NCBI GenBank assembly: GCA_031547305.1
Contig: JAVBSC010000046.1
Span: 1 to 49,198 of the forward strand
Direction: 5' to 3'
DNA length: 49,198 nt
DNA from: JAVBSC01 sp031547305
GTDB taxonomy: Bacteria > Desulfobacterota > Desulfovibrionia > Desulfovibrionales > Desulfovibrionaceae
The position numbers and the translations under genes are program-made. Every line of letters begins with the position of its first letter. Position 1 is the first letter of the stretch. Shown piece by piece: positions 16,311-24,931 of this stretch. Under the pieces are notes generated by a model. It worked only from the letters and a program-made list of their open reading frames with translations, did not search any database and was not told the origin of the DNA.

Positions 16311-16957
16311 ACCAATGATCTCCTAGGCGGCTTGGCCGCTATGTTTTTACTCCACCTGGCGCGGGCGTCCGCATAGTTTGCGGCGTTCTTGGCCTCGTTG
16401 TACAGGGCCATCCAGTCCGGCCCAGGTACGGATTGGCGCAAAAATATAGCGCTTTGGGCCAGGGTGGCATACAGATAAATATCCGGGTAGTTCAACAGCA
16501 TTTCGTTAGTCGGCTGGGCCTCGGAAAGCGGCGGAATCTGGCCGTAATAGGTCAATAGAATCGTGTAAGCCTTATCCGGCGTCGGAGCGAGCATCAGCGA
16601 TCGCCCGACAATGCTGTAAGCTCTGGGTGCCCCTGTCTCATATGACATATCCGTAAAGGCGTCCGGTGCCACATAGTCAAGATTGACGTTGGGAGCGCCC
16701 TTAAGACAGACTTCGCGCATTTCTAAAAACACATCCCAATCACCAGGAATGCGTTTGTCTGGCAGCCATTTGTTATCCACGCCGCCCGGCACAGTAATAT
16801 TTGTTCCTCGGCGTTCCATTACTCGTAAACGCAAATCACGCTGCATGCGCTGTTCCGCCTGGCTGATGAGCAACGGAATACTGCCGTCCACATCCCAGCC
16901 GAGATATTCCTCTACTGCGGCCTGAAGCCCCGCGTAATCGTCGTAAAGCGCGCTCAT
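16307..16957 (-). CDS. head-tail adaptor protein (SU10 / gp11-like)
   Basis: A protein of 216 aa. The ATG at 16957 overlaps the previous stop (ATGA). N-terminal LQAAVEEYLGWDV, then IPLLISQAEQRMQRDLRLRVME and VPGGVDNKWLPDKRIPGDWD, with a helical ending, is the adaptor pattern of SU10-like and T7-like podoviruses. The adaptor ring joins the portal to the tail. Gene order (capsid, two small genes, adaptor, tail hub) supports this. Confidence 0.75.
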   Translation of the reverse strand: MSALYDDYAGLQAAVEEYLGWDVDGSIPLLISQAEQRMQRDLRLRVMERRGTNITVPGGVDNKWLPDKRIPGDWDVFLEMREVCLKGAPNVNLDYVAPDAFTDMSYETGAPRAYSIVGRSLMLAPTPDKAYTILLTYYGQIPPLSEAQPTNEMLLNYPDIYLYATLAQSAIFLRQSVPGPDWMALYNEAKNAANYADARARWSKNIAAKPPRRSLV

Positions 16958-17247
16958 ATCCGCCCCGTGCTGCACCGGAAGGCGGCAAAAGCCGGATCAT
17001 TGAGCACCCGCCTTAAAGCTTCCCGGTCCGTGCAAATATCCATGCCTTGCGCCTTCAGATCTTCCACCAGGGCCGCCGGAAGTTCCGCCAAGCAGCGAAA
17101 AGCCTTAGCCTTGCGATAATTGCGCAGAACATCCACTGCGCGCTCGTCCCGGCATTTTCCCAGCAAGTCAGTACAGTCCTGCACGGACTGCACGTAAAAC
17201 GCGCCGTTTACCGCGTCCGTACCGATGCGGGTTACAACCTCGCTCAT
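16954..17247 (-). CDS. small helical phage protein in neck operon
   Basis: A protein of 97 aa. Both its start (17247) and stop overlap neighbours by four bases. Mostly helical and charged with Cys at DCTDLLGKCRDERAV and KAFRCLAELPAALVEDL. No known motif. Position between capsid and adaptor suggests a small virion or assembly protein. Confidence 0.6.
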   Translation of the reverse strand: MSEVVTRIGTDAVNGAFYVQSVQDCTDLLGKCRDERAVDVLRNYRKAKAFRCLAELPAALVEDLKAQGMDICTDREALRRVLNDPAFAAFRCSTGRI

Positions 17248-17468
17248 GACTGCATCGCCTTAATCCAGCCGCGCTCCAACATGGCTATTATGGCCGGATG
17301 ATCCGGAGCCGCGTCGATTATACTGTTCTTTTTAGCCGGCCCACCGCCCCAGAACGGGCCGCGATCCGTGGTCACAACGTATTGGTATCTTTCCAGGACG
17401 TTTTTCGGCGGTTGTGTTCCCGCCATATCCGCCTCGTTTTGGTCGTGAATCTTTTTCCTTCCCGCCAT
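17244..17468 (-). CDS. small phage protein with duplicated translation start
   Basis: A protein of 74 aa from the ATG at 17468, or 60 aa from the ATG at 17426; both starts have the same GAGG-CGGAT context because a 31-bp segment is duplicated with a 42-bp period. The shared body is NVLERYQYVVTTDRGPFW, GGGPAKKNSII, ending in a helix. It stops 4 bases into the next gene. It is the first gene after the capsid protein; role unknown. Confidence 0.6.
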   Translation of the reverse strand: MAGRKKIHDQNEADMAGTQPPKNVLERYQYVVTTDRGPFWGGGPAKKNSIIDAAPDHPAIIAMLERGWIKAMQS

Positions 17469-17489
17469 ATCCGCCTCGTTTTGGTCGTG
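17417..17489. repeat. 31-bp tandem duplication, 42-bp period
   Basis: Copies at 17417-17447 and 17459-17489 are identical. Each contains a ribosome site and ATG for the minus-strand gene, so the duplication created two in-frame initiation sites and repeats HDQNEADMAG in the longer product. Confidence 0.9.
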
Positions 17490-17534
17490 GGGCCGAACAG
17501 TGCCGCCCAGCCCCACGGGTCTGCGTTTTTCCGG

Positions 17535-18497
17535 CTAAAGGGCCGGGTTGATGTCCGCGATCATGGCGCTGGATTCCTCGGCCCGCGCTTCCATGGTCAA
17601 CTCGCCGGTAATCATGCCTTTTTCCGAGTCACCGGTTTTAGCCAGCTTTTGTTCGGCAAAATTACGCAAATACGACTTTTTCCAATATTCCATGTCCAAA
17701 ATGAACAGTGCGTTTGCCGCATACGGTACCTTGGCCTGAACGCGGTTGGGCACCACAAGCAGCTCGCCAAAATCCGAATCGTAAATGCGCACCGTGTCAG
17801 TAACCCTCTTGTCACGCGGGTTTTCGTCCTGTACGTTCACAATTTTCAATACTTTGGTGACCTTGCGGCGCACGGCCGGGGAGCACATGAGTATGGTCGG
17901 ATCTCCGCCTTCCTCGTAGGCCTTTTGCATAGACATGGCGATCATTTCGCCGGTCAGCGCACGCAAAGTGCCAGGGGTGGCCGCCGCTGTGGGCGTGGCC
18001 GCCGCGCCGCCAGCGCCAAGGTCCACATTGGTGGTAATCCAGGCGGAGAGTCCGCGCATTACGCGGGCCGTGGTTGTGTTGCCCGCTTCGGCCACGGTGT
18101 TGCCGAGTAAGGCGTATTCCACGTCTTTTTTAATTTCCTTCATCCGATTGGCCATTTGGTGATTGTACTGGTTGGACACTCCAACCTGCTCCACCGCCTG
18201 TGCCGTGCCGGAAACGTTGATCGCCTTCTCAAAGCGCTGGACAATGTTATCCAGCCCGATAACCTCCGAACCCTGGAATTGCGTCACGTCCGCGCCTTCA
18301 ACCTGAGCGTTCGCACCGGGGTCGGCCAGACTGTCTTTAGTCCACTCGTGCTTACGCTGGGTGGCTTTGTTGCCCGTGCCGGAACGCGTCATAAAAGGCG
18401 TGTCCGTGGGCGCGATCATGGTCAGGATCTTGGAAAGATCCCGTGGTTGACCGGCCGTGTTGTTGTAGCTGGTCACCTGTCCGTTAAACAGAGGCAT
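17535..18497 (-). CDS. major capsid protein (SU10-type, DUF5309)
   Basis: A protein of 320 aa with AAGGA before the ATG at 18497. N-terminal LFNGQVTSYNN, DLSKILTMIAPTDTPFMTR and KHEWTKDSLADPGANAQVEG are the SU10/DUF5309 capsid signature. The rest shows the HK97-type layout: a long helix (NHQMANRMKEIKKDVEYALL), a Gly/Ala/Thr-rich loop at about 150-175 and a beta-rich C-terminus (RIYDSDFGELLVV, ALFILDMEYWKKSYL). It assembles the head with the scaffold upstream. Confidence 0.9.
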   Translation of the reverse strand: MPLFNGQVTSYNNTAGQPRDLSKILTMIAPTDTPFMTRSGTGNKATQRKHEWTKDSLADPGANAQVEGADVTQFQGSEVIGLDNIVQRFEKAINVSGTAQAVEQVGVSNQYNHQMANRMKEIKKDVEYALLGNTVAEAGNTTTARVMRGLSAWITTNVDLGAGGAAATPTAAATPGTLRALTGEMIAMSMQKAYEEGGDPTILMCSPAVRRKVTKVLKIVNVQDENPRDKRVTDTVRIYDSDFGELLVVPNRVQAKVPYAANALFILDMEYWKKSYLRNFAEQKLAKTGDSEKGMITGELTMEARAEESSAMIADINPAL

Positions 18498-18522
18498 ATG
18501 CTTTTTCCTTTACCCAAGCGCC

Positions 18523-19521
18523 TTAAAGGGCGTTCAACAATCCGACTATGGCATCATTGCTCTTGGGATTTTTCCGCAGGGTGTCCCATGCGGCCTTTTG
18601 TTTTGTGGATGTTCCGCCATCACCGCCCACGCCGCCCGGCTTTAAAACCTTGGCGGCCTCGGCTATCTTCTTTTCAGCATTGGCGGCCTGTTTGCTCATT
18701 TCGTCGTACTTCATGGCCTTGGCGACAAGCTCCACCTGATAGCTGTGCGTCAGGCCGTTGATGTGTTCCTGCGGCGCGCCAAGCCCCTCCAGGTACTTGA
18801 CGGCATTATCCCGCCATTCCCTGGGGTTTTTGTCCTTGCCGATAATCTCCAGTACGCGCGGCTTGGCCGCCGTTATTTCCGCCGCCAGGGCGCGGGAATG
18901 TTCTTTTTGCCGCTCCTGTTGCGCGTAGGCGGCAAGCTCCTGTTGTCCGCGCAGGGCGTCAGCCACAGCGGCCAGTCGTTGTTCGCGCATGCCTTCCAGC
19001 CGCAAGTACAAATTCGGGTCCTGCTGCTTGAGCGTGGCCATATCGATGCCCGCGAATTCACCTTCAATAGCCAACTGTGCTCGCTGAATGGCCTGGGCAA
19101 GCTGGCCTTGCGCGTAACCGAGCAATTTCTGGTGTTCTGCCTTGGCGTACGCCGCTTCCTGACCCTTGGTCTGAACAAACGTTTCCCGGTCCGCCTCGCG
19201 TCTGGCGATGGTCTTTTGCAACTCCGCCGGCAGCTTGGCGAAAATCTCGTGAACGTCTTTGCCCCAGGATGCCGGGGCCGGAATAGCTTCCGCCGCCGTT
19301 TCTTCCCCGCCCTCTTCCGCCGAAGCATCCTGGCCCGGATCATCTTGCGACTGGGCGTCATCCGCTGTCGCGCCTTCCGGGTGGCTGTCCTCGGCATCTA
19401 AAAAAGCGGCGATGTCGTCTGTACTGTCAAAACTGTCAAAGCTTTCGCTGGCCCCGGATTCCGGAACGTCCGCCGTGGCGGTGACGCTCATGTCCGTAGG
19501 TGCGTTGTTTGTCTGGCTCAT
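18523..19521 (-). CDS. capsid scaffolding protein
   Basis: A protein of 332 aa. The ATG at 19521 is 7 nt from AAGGA. The N-terminal 110 residues are acidic and low complexity (Asp, Glu, Ser, Ala), the middle is a long Gln/Ala/Glu helical coiled coil (about 110-235), and the C-terminus is Lys-rich, as in podovirus scaffolds that bind capsid protein through a basic tail. It sits directly before the capsid gene. Confidence 0.8.
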   Translation of the reverse strand: MSQTNNAPTDMSVTATADVPESGASESFDSFDSTDDIAAFLDAEDSHPEGATADDAQSQDDPGQDASAEEGGEETAAEAIPAPASWGKDVHEIFAKLPAELQKTIARREADRETFVQTKGQEAAYAKAEHQKLLGYAQGQLAQAIQRAQLAIEGEFAGIDMATLKQQDPNLYLRLEGMREQRLAAVADALRGQQELAAYAQQERQKEHSRALAAEITAAKPRVLEIIGKDKNPREWRDNAVKYLEGLGAPQEHINGLTHSYQVELVAKAMKYDEMSKQAANAEKKIAEAAKVLKPGGVGGDGGTSTKQKAAWDTLRKNPKSNDAIVGLLNAL

Positions 19522-19539
19522 ACTCAAATCCTTTGGGTT

Positions 19540-19827
19540 TTAATTTTTCTTCTTTGTCATCCGGGCTAAAAACGCCCGGAATGGCCCCTCTTCCCTTTTT
19601 AATCCTTCTTTCGCGGCGGCTCTTTCGATGTGCCGCCGGATTTGGCCGACAATCTCCCCCAAAAGCCACTGTTTTATAAACAGCGCTTCGCGTTCCTTAA
19701 CACTCTTGGCGCTCCGCCAATCCGCCACTAGGCCCCGGTCCAGGGACTCCACGGCCTCAGAAAACACCCGGCCGCCCAGAATCGCCATCGCTTCTTCGGC
19801 CCTGCGCCGTTCGTCGTCGTTCATCAT
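19540..19827 (-). CDS. small helical phage protein after portal
   Basis: A protein of 95 aa. ATG at 19827 overlaps the portal stop (ATGA), with GGGAG 7 nt ahead. Highly charged and helical throughout (DDERRRAEEAMAILGG, REALFIKQWLLGEIVGQIRR, ending MTKKKN). Small genes here are common between portal and scaffold; function unknown. Confidence 0.65.
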   Translation of the reverse strand: MMNDDERRRAEEAMAILGGRVFSEAVESLDRGLVADWRSAKSVKEREALFIKQWLLGEIVGQIRRHIERAAAKEGLKREEGPFRAFLARMTKKKN

Positions 19828-21854
19828 ACTGTAGCTCCCGGAACCACGCCCACTCCCGGCCCTTTCTGGCCTAAGGCTATTTGCATGGCGTCAAGTTGTT
19901 GATCCGCCTTGATCTGTTCGGCCTTAAGCTGCGCGTTGGCCGCCAGTTTGGCCCGCTCCAGCATAATGTTGGCCATTGCCTTTTCCCGGTCCAGTTGGAT
20001 GTCCGCCTGGGCCTTCTGCTGTTCAAGCTGAATTTTTTGCTCTTCCGGCGATGGCTGCGGCGGCTGGTTGGCCTGGGCCTCATCCGCCTTTTTGGCGTCC
20101 TCCATGCTCCCGAAAAACTGTTCCGGCGCGGAAAAGCCCATGCTCTGCGCCAGCTTATGGCAAGCGTGCATCACGTGGGAAACCTTTACCGGCGATATTG
20201 TTCCCAGGCTTTTCATAATTTGCGCCTGCAGACCAATAACGGCCTGTAGAGACCCGCTTTGCCTGCCCCGGTTGCCTGTACCTAGTCCGACAGCGGCCTG
20301 CACATCCATTTCCGGGTCCCACTCGGCCGGACTCCACTGGAAAAAACGCCCTTTAACGCGTGCCTGCATGGGTTTGTTTTGGTAGCGGCTAACCAACAGC
20401 AAGACATATTTTGCAACAGGCTTAAAATACATTTCCGCCAGAATGCGTGCGATAAGCTCCACACGCTGATTAACCGCGTCTTCGGCAATGATCGCTCCGG
20501 CGGCGGTATTTTGCAGGGCATCCGCGCTCATGCCCTGGATTTGCTGCCCGATGCCGGTACGCATCTCCTTAACCTTGTCGGTCAACCCCAGCGCGGCACC
20601 CGCCTCGCTTGCGGCGCGGGAATCCGTGGGCAACGGGAATACCGTCGTATCGCCGAAAAGCTCATAGACCCCGGCCACACGGCGCGAAAGAAACTGGTCC
20701 ATGTCAATCTCATCGCTCCGGCTGCGCCGTTGGACAATGAATTCCCCTTGGTTGGACAGGGCCAGGGAGTCTAAGAGCTGGCGGGAAAGCTCGGTCCGGA
20801 GCAGCTGAATATCCATAACCAGATCCGCCAAACAAAGTCCGGCTGGCTGATGCGACAGGGGCACAGACGAAACCGGGAACAGCGGCGGACGGGGCATGGT
20901 CCAGGGCTCGGCCTTTAAAATCGTCTGGGCCTCCCCCACATACTCCACCCGCCAGCGCTGCACGCCCTGGCCTTTTCCCGCCGGCATCAGGATATAGGCC
21001 TCATAAACGCGGACCTGACGCATGGAGCCCGGCCGGGCCTCAAAGTCTACCGCGCCGTCGCTGTTGACAGCGTCCTGAACCTGCGTCTCCGGGTAACGAT
21101 CGTCTTCGGTGGAAAGCTCTTCCAAAAGCGCTTCGTCATATCCTTCAGCGCGCAAGGAGGCTATGGTCCTGTCCTCCCAATGGGCCACAAAACGAGCGTT
21201 TTCAATATCCAGGGCGTCTTCGTTCCACAGCACCCGCTCGGAAGGCAGTGACACAACCTTGACCGCGCTCTTGTCCCGCCTCAGTGTCACCTTGACGCGG
21301 TAGACCGGCTCCTGTCCGTCTTTTTGGGACTGCTCCGCTTCCACTTCCACAGCTTCCGGGCCATATTTGAGGACGGTAGCGAGCGCCTCGTCTCTGGATA
21401 ATCCGGAAAATTCCCGCACATCCAGGCTTTCCGCCCGCTCAAAATAGACCTTGCCCCAGGCCACGCGCTGCAGTAGCGCGTCGGAAACAATATCGTAGAT
21501 CATTCCAAAGGCGTTGCCGCCAAAGACCACCTTGTTAACATAGTCCGTGGCATCCTCGGCTGCCTGTTCCTGGTCCGGCCGGTTGGGGTCAAATCGCACA
21601 ATCTCGTCGGACGCGGCAAACACGCGCAAAAGTGACGGCTTGGCCCACTCAACGGTTTCCAACAGGCTGCGGTCCTGGTATGTGGACCAGCCGCACTCTC
21701 GGCGCGCCTTGTCCCCAGCCAACGCTTCTCCCAGATAGGCGGATTTAAGGCTCGTCCTGGCGTTGGACAACGTTTCTCCGCTGCGCCCAACGGCGTTTCC
21801 CATCTCCGTCCGGATGGCTTTTTTTAAGGCTTCGGTATCCGTTTTTTTTGTCAT
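19824..21854 (-). CDS. portal protein
   Basis: A protein of 676 aa. It has the opening of the large podovirus portal family: SAYLGEALAGDKARRECG, DRSLLETVEWAKPSLLRVF, SDEIVRFDPNRPDQEQAAED, DYVNKVVFGGNAFGMIYD. Later come the QRWRVEYVGEAQTIL strand region, a GIGQQIQGMSADALQ stretch and a long Gln/Ala/Lys helix at about 595-660, the barrel-like C-terminal part of P22-type portals. Twelve copies form the DNA gate. Start overlaps the terminase stop. Confidence 0.9.
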   Translation of the reverse strand: MTKKTDTEALKKAIRTEMGNAVGRSGETLSNARTSLKSAYLGEALAGDKARRECGWSTYQDRSLLETVEWAKPSLLRVFAASDEIVRFDPNRPDQEQAAEDATDYVNKVVFGGNAFGMIYDIVSDALLQRVAWGKVYFERAESLDVREFSGLSRDEALATVLKYGPEAVEVEAEQSQKDGQEPVYRVKVTLRRDKSAVKVVSLPSERVLWNEDALDIENARFVAHWEDRTIASLRAEGYDEALLEELSTEDDRYPETQVQDAVNSDGAVDFEARPGSMRQVRVYEAYILMPAGKGQGVQRWRVEYVGEAQTILKAEPWTMPRPPLFPVSSVPLSHQPAGLCLADLVMDIQLLRTELSRQLLDSLALSNQGEFIVQRRSRSDEIDMDQFLSRRVAGVYELFGDTTVFPLPTDSRAASEAGAALGLTDKVKEMRTGIGQQIQGMSADALQNTAAGAIIAEDAVNQRVELIARILAEMYFKPVAKYVLLLVSRYQNKPMQARVKGRFFQWSPAEWDPEMDVQAAVGLGTGNRGRQSGSLQAVIGLQAQIMKSLGTISPVKVSHVMHACHKLAQSMGFSAPEQFFGSMEDAKKADEAQANQPPQPSPEEQKIQLEQQKAQADIQLDREKAMANIMLERAKLAANAQLKAEQIKADQQLDAMQIALGQKGPGVGVVPGATV

Positions 21855-23176
21855 GCGGCCCTCGTGGCGGCGAATGTGGATAATTTGCGCGGCGTCCGTT
21901 CTTTTTCCCGCGTCTCGTTAATGCCCATGGCCAATTGCCGGAAGGCGTCCGCACCGTGACTGGTCCAGTCGTGCAGCGGGTTGTCCTTGTAGACCTTGCG
22001 CTCCTGGTCATATTCACGGCGGTACATGCGCAGCGCCTCCAGACCTTTTTGCGTCTTGTCCGCGTCAAACCAACAGCGCGGCAAGATGGAACGCACAGCA
22101 TTAATGCCGTCCGCCACGCCCAGCGCTGGCAGCACACGGACGGCTCCGGGCAACAGGGACTGCAAAAGCTCCTGGCGCGTCTTGCCGGTGGAAAGCTCCC
22201 GCGCCCTGGCGTCATGCGGCAGAATGTGCTCTTTGTAGACGTAGGGTTTTTCAGTAAGAACCTTGGCGTAATGGTCCAGGCCGTGGCCGGACGCCTCGTA
22301 GTAATCAATAATCCGGATTTCCCCGTTGACAGCCTGGGCAAGCCAGATGGCCGTGGAATCATCAATGCCCAGGTCCCAGGCCGTAAAGACCGGCAGGGTC
22401 GGATCGTGCTGCACCAGACGGATCTTGCCGACCCGCTCTAAATCCGCGATGTGCCGGCCGTAATACGAGCCGACCAGCGCGGAATCAAAGGAACACCAGT
22501 ACTCCTGTTGATACAACGCCTCGCCGTCGTCCGGGCCGTACATGGCGTAATATTCGGCCCGGGCCTCCTCAAGCTGGGCCGGAGTAAACACTTTAGTATC
22601 CGTGGGCAGGCAGATTTGCACAAACCATCCATCCCGGCTCATGGCGTACTTGTACATATTGTACGCATGGTTGCGGCCGCGCGGCGTCATGTTAAAAATG
22701 GCCCAACCGCCGTTTTCGTCCAAAATGGGCCGTAAAATGCCCCAGGCGGAGGGGTTGGTCAGGGAAAATTCGGAAAACACCAGCCCAAAGGGCGGCGAAC
22801 CAACCAGGGCGTCAAAGCCGTCCGAGCCCAAAAAATGGATCATCGAGCCGTTGACCAACTCAATGACCATGTCATTGGAGCGCTTGCCCTTACAGATTGC
22901 GTCCGGGAACGCCTCATTGATGCGCCGCTGGCCGGTGTGCGGATTAACAGCGTCCCAGATGGCCCGACGGACCTGGTTTTGCTGCGGCAGCATGTACCAG
23001 TACGTGGCCGGCCGCTGAATCGCGGCTGTAGCCGTAAAATGCAGACTGTTATCGTCCTTGCCGCTCCGGCGGTGCCAAAGCAGAAAAGCCCGCAGGACGC
23101 CACGCTCAAAAGCGGACCACATGGGGCGCTGGTACGGTCTGGGCCGCCAGTTATAGGGCAAGATCAACTCAGCCAT
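21851..23176 (-). CDS. terL: terminase large subunit
   Basis: A protein of 441 aa. PYQRPMWSAFERGV is the adenine-binding region, LLWHRRSGKDD the Walker A loop, FGLVFSEFSL the Walker B region with its catalytic Glu, and NMTPRGRNHAYN motif III/C. The RNase H-like nuclease follows with Asp in FTAWDLGIDDST, then INAVRSILPRCWFD and a last acidic site in HGADAFRQLA. It cuts and pumps genome DNA into the head. ATG at 23176 overlaps the small subunit gene. Confidence 0.95.
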   Translation of the reverse strand: MAELILPYNWRPRPYQRPMWSAFERGVLRAFLLWHRRSGKDDNSLHFTATAAIQRPATYWYMLPQQNQVRRAIWDAVNPHTGQRRINEAFPDAICKGKRSNDMVIELVNGSMIHFLGSDGFDALVGSPPFGLVFSEFSLTNPSAWGILRPILDENGGWAIFNMTPRGRNHAYNMYKYAMSRDGWFVQICLPTDTKVFTPAQLEEARAEYYAMYGPDDGEALYQQEYWCSFDSALVGSYYGRHIADLERVGKIRLVQHDPTLPVFTAWDLGIDDSTAIWLAQAVNGEIRIIDYYEASGHGLDHYAKVLTEKPYVYKEHILPHDARARELSTGKTRQELLQSLLPGAVRVLPALGVADGINAVRSILPRCWFDADKTQKGLEALRMYRREYDQERKVYKDNPLHDWTSHGADAFRQLAMGINETREKERTPRKLSTFAATRAA

Positions 23177-23453
23177 CACTCTCCACGTCCTTAAAACTGA
23201 TAATTTTGATAGTCAGTGGCCCACCGCCGTCTCCCGTCACCTGCATGGGCAGGACCTTGCCCACCAGGGCCAGAAACGGGCCTGGGTTTTTATTGGCCTG
23301 CTCTTTCAAATATTCCACCCCGCCCTTGGGGTGCGCTTGGTCCAAAGCCTGTAAAATCATATCTTTAAGCGTGGCTGTGGCTTTATTCGGAACCCCAGCC
23401 TTGCGGCCCCCGACTTTTTTTTTGCCGGGCTTAAAGCTGCCACTATTCGCCAC
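23169..23453 (-). CDS. small terminase-like DNA packaging protein
   Basis: A protein of 94 aa from GTG at 23453; an in-frame extension to 23546 has no ribosome site and overlaps the holin gene. SGSFKPGKKKVGGRKAGVPNK is the basic Pro/Gly entry motif of DUF5681-like packaging proteins, followed by helices (ATATLKDMILQALDQAHPKG, LKEQANKNPGPFLALVGKVL). It ends 10 nt inside terL. DNA recognition for packaging is inferred from position and motif. Confidence 0.7.
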   Translation of the reverse strand: MANSGSFKPGKKKVGGRKAGVPNKATATLKDMILQALDQAHPKGGVEYLKEQANKNPGPFLALVGKVLPMQVTGDGGGPLTIKIISFKDVESDG

Positions 23454-23490
23454 TACTCTATTTCTCCCGCCACGCGTTTCCTGCAAAAAA

Positions 23491-23844
23491 TTAATCGGTG
23501 GAATTGTCGCCGGCCTTGCTGCGTACAACGTGTTCAACAACCTCAAGCCCTTTCAGTCCCCAAATTCCCAAGAAAAACGCCAGTGAGGAAGCTACATTGG
23601 GTGGCAGACTCAACAAGTGGGAAATCAACGGCGCCAAGCCGCAACCGCAAGCGGCCGACATAACAATGCTAGAAATCAAAAGACGGCGGCCACGCTTGCG
23701 GCGATCCTGACGGAAGGCTCCAACAACGGCGCCAGCCAGTGCCGGAATTACCAGACCGGAAAATGACGCGAACCATTCAAACGCGGCTTTAATCGCACGC
23801 ATAACCGCCTCCATGCCGTCCGGGTTGTTTTCTATGGGCGCCAT
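23491..23844 (-). CDS. holin
   Basis: A protein of 117 aa. Three hydrophobic segments: ASFSGLVIPALAGAVVGAF, LLISSIVMSAACGCGLAPLI and ASSLAFFLGIWGLKGL, separated by a strongly basic loop (RQDRRKRGRR). Its size and topology fit LydA-like holins. It lies directly after the spanin genes and endolysin, completing a lysis cassette. It should form the inner-membrane lesion that times lysis. Confidence 0.8.
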   Translation of the reverse strand: MAPIENNPDGMEAVMRAIKAAFEWFASFSGLVIPALAGAVVGAFRQDRRKRGRRLLISSIVMSAACGCGLAPLISHLLSLPPNVASSLAFFLGIWGLKGLEVVEHVVRSKAGDNSTD

Positions 23845-23847
23845 CCG

Positions 23848-24129
23848 TCACTTCTCCCCCGTCCCCTGCTGTTGTTTCTCCACCCATTCCCGCAGCCGGG
23901 CCTTGCTTTTGTTGCATTCGGCCAGGTCCACGCGCAGCATTCGCGCCACCTCAAGCAAATCACCTGTTGGCCCGCTCTCCGGAATCGGCGTTTCCGGGCA
24001 GTCCTGCAGCAGGCTGGCCGGAGGAACCAGGAGCACCGGCACTGTTTTTACGAGCGTCAACGGCTTCGCGGAGCATGCGCCAAGCAGCAGCAGGAGCGGG
24101 AGAAGAGGCCCAAGCCTTGAAAGTTTCAT
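23848..24129 (-). CDS. Rz1-like outer-membrane spanin
   Basis: A protein of 93 aa. ATG at 24129 with AAGGAGG about 10 nt ahead. A lipoprotein signal (LLPLLLLLGACS) gives lipidated Cys, followed by a Pro-containing periplasmic part (PVLLVPPASLLQDCPETPIP) and a helical C-terminus (LRVDLAECNKSKARLREW). The gene begins inside the Rz gene in another frame, overlapping by 170 nt, a usual spanin layout. With Rz it fuses inner and outer membranes at lysis. Confidence 0.85.
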   Translation of the reverse strand: MKLSRLGPLLPLLLLLGACSAKPLTLVKTVPVLLVPPASLLQDCPETPIPESGPTGDLLEVARMLRVDLAECNKSKARLREWVEKQQQGTGEK

Positions 24130-24391
24130 CACGCATGGCCTCCTTGATGGCCTGCCGGGTCGCGCTGCGCACCTCGGCCAGAGTCGTCCGGTCTTCGTTC
24201 CATTTGGCCAGCACGGCGTCCGTGCTGTTCATGCTGCGCTTTAGTTGCGCGGTTGCTTCCTCGTTGGCCTTGTTCACGCCTTGGGCCACGGCCAGGCTGG
24301 TTTTCGTGTCGGCAAGCTCCGTGCTGGCGCTGCGGTAGAGCCATCCCAGCAGGAGCACGGCGGCGGCCAGTGCGGCGCAGAGATATTTCAT
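23960..24391 (-). CDS. Rz-like inner-membrane spanin
   Basis: A protein of 143 aa. ATG at 24391 overlaps the lysozyme stop (ATGA). An N-terminal membrane anchor (LCAALAAAVLLLGWLY) is followed by a long periplasmic helix (ELADTKTSLAVAQGVNKANE, WNEDRTTLAEVRSATRQA) that predicts coiled coil. Its 3' half contains the Rz1 gene. Confidence 0.85.
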   Translation of the reverse strand: MKYLCAALAAAVLLLGWLYRSASTELADTKTSLAVAQGVNKANEEATAQLKRSMNSTDAVLAKWNEDRTTLAEVRSATRQAIKEAMRDETFKAWASSPAPAAAWRMLREAVDARKNSAGAPGSSGQPAAGLPGNADSGERANR

Positions 24392-24849
24392 TTCCAGGCT
24401 CCGGTTTCCATCTGGCGGGCCAGTTCCTGGGCGCGGTTGCCCACCTGTCCGGCCCATCTTGAGGCCAACATACCCCGCGCGGCCCCGGCGTAATTGCCAG
24501 CCTTGACCATGCGCAGAGTATTATTAAACCCCAGCAGACCGTTGATTCCCAAATTGAAGCACATGTTCACCAGCACGGCGTAACGGGCGTAGGACAACGA
24601 AACAGCCCACGGCAGGGACTTGAGCACGTCCCTTTCGCAGGCTGAAACATCCGCGTCCAAAAGGCGGGTGGCTTGGTCTTCGGTAAGCTTGGAATCATCT
24701 CCGACGCCGGGCACCGGGTTGGCGTCCAGGTTGTGGCCGTATCCGATGGTGAGTTTTTCGGCTGTGCAGCGATAGGCGATGTGCAGGCCGCTTGCGTCCC
24801 GCTTTGTGCCCTCGTGCCGCTTGAGCTGGTCAAGTAGTTTGTCGCGCAT
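24388..24849 (-). CDS. endolysin, GH24 lysozyme
   Basis: A protein of 153 aa. The catalytic Glu is in LKRHEG (E13); YRCTAEKLTIGYGHNLD carries Thr34 with Cys28 in the position where T4 lysozyme has Asp, the E-C-T variant seen in P1 and P21 lysozymes. The remainder (LVNMCFNLGINGLLGF, ARGMLASRWAGQVGNRAQEL) is standard for the fold. There is no signal or SAR helix, so it needs the holin. AAGGA is 6 nt before the start. Confidence 0.9.
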   Translation of the reverse strand: MRDKLLDQLKRHEGTKRDASGLHIAYRCTAEKLTIGYGHNLDANPVPGVGDDSKLTEDQATRLLDADVSACERDVLKSLPWAVSLSYARYAVLVNMCFNLGINGLLGFNNTLRMVKAGNYAGAARGMLASRWAGQVGNRAQELARQMETGAWK

Positions 24850-24906
24850 ACGCCGTCCTTTTGGGACAAGCGTAAAACGAAAGACTAAAATTATTGCAAG
24901 CGCGTC

Positions 24907-24924
24907 ATCCGCTAATTAGCGGAT
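24907..24924. promoter_or_regulatory. 18-bp perfect palindrome between early and lysis genes
   Basis: ATCCGCTAATTAGCGGAT is perfectly symmetric and lies in the only long gap (24850-24931) between the replication and lysis/structural genes. It has no U-run, so it is a better candidate for a regulator binding site at the late promoter than for a terminator. A plausible but not strong promoter (TTGCAA) lies just downstream on the minus strand. Confidence 0.45.
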
Positions 24925-24931
24925 AAAGTTT

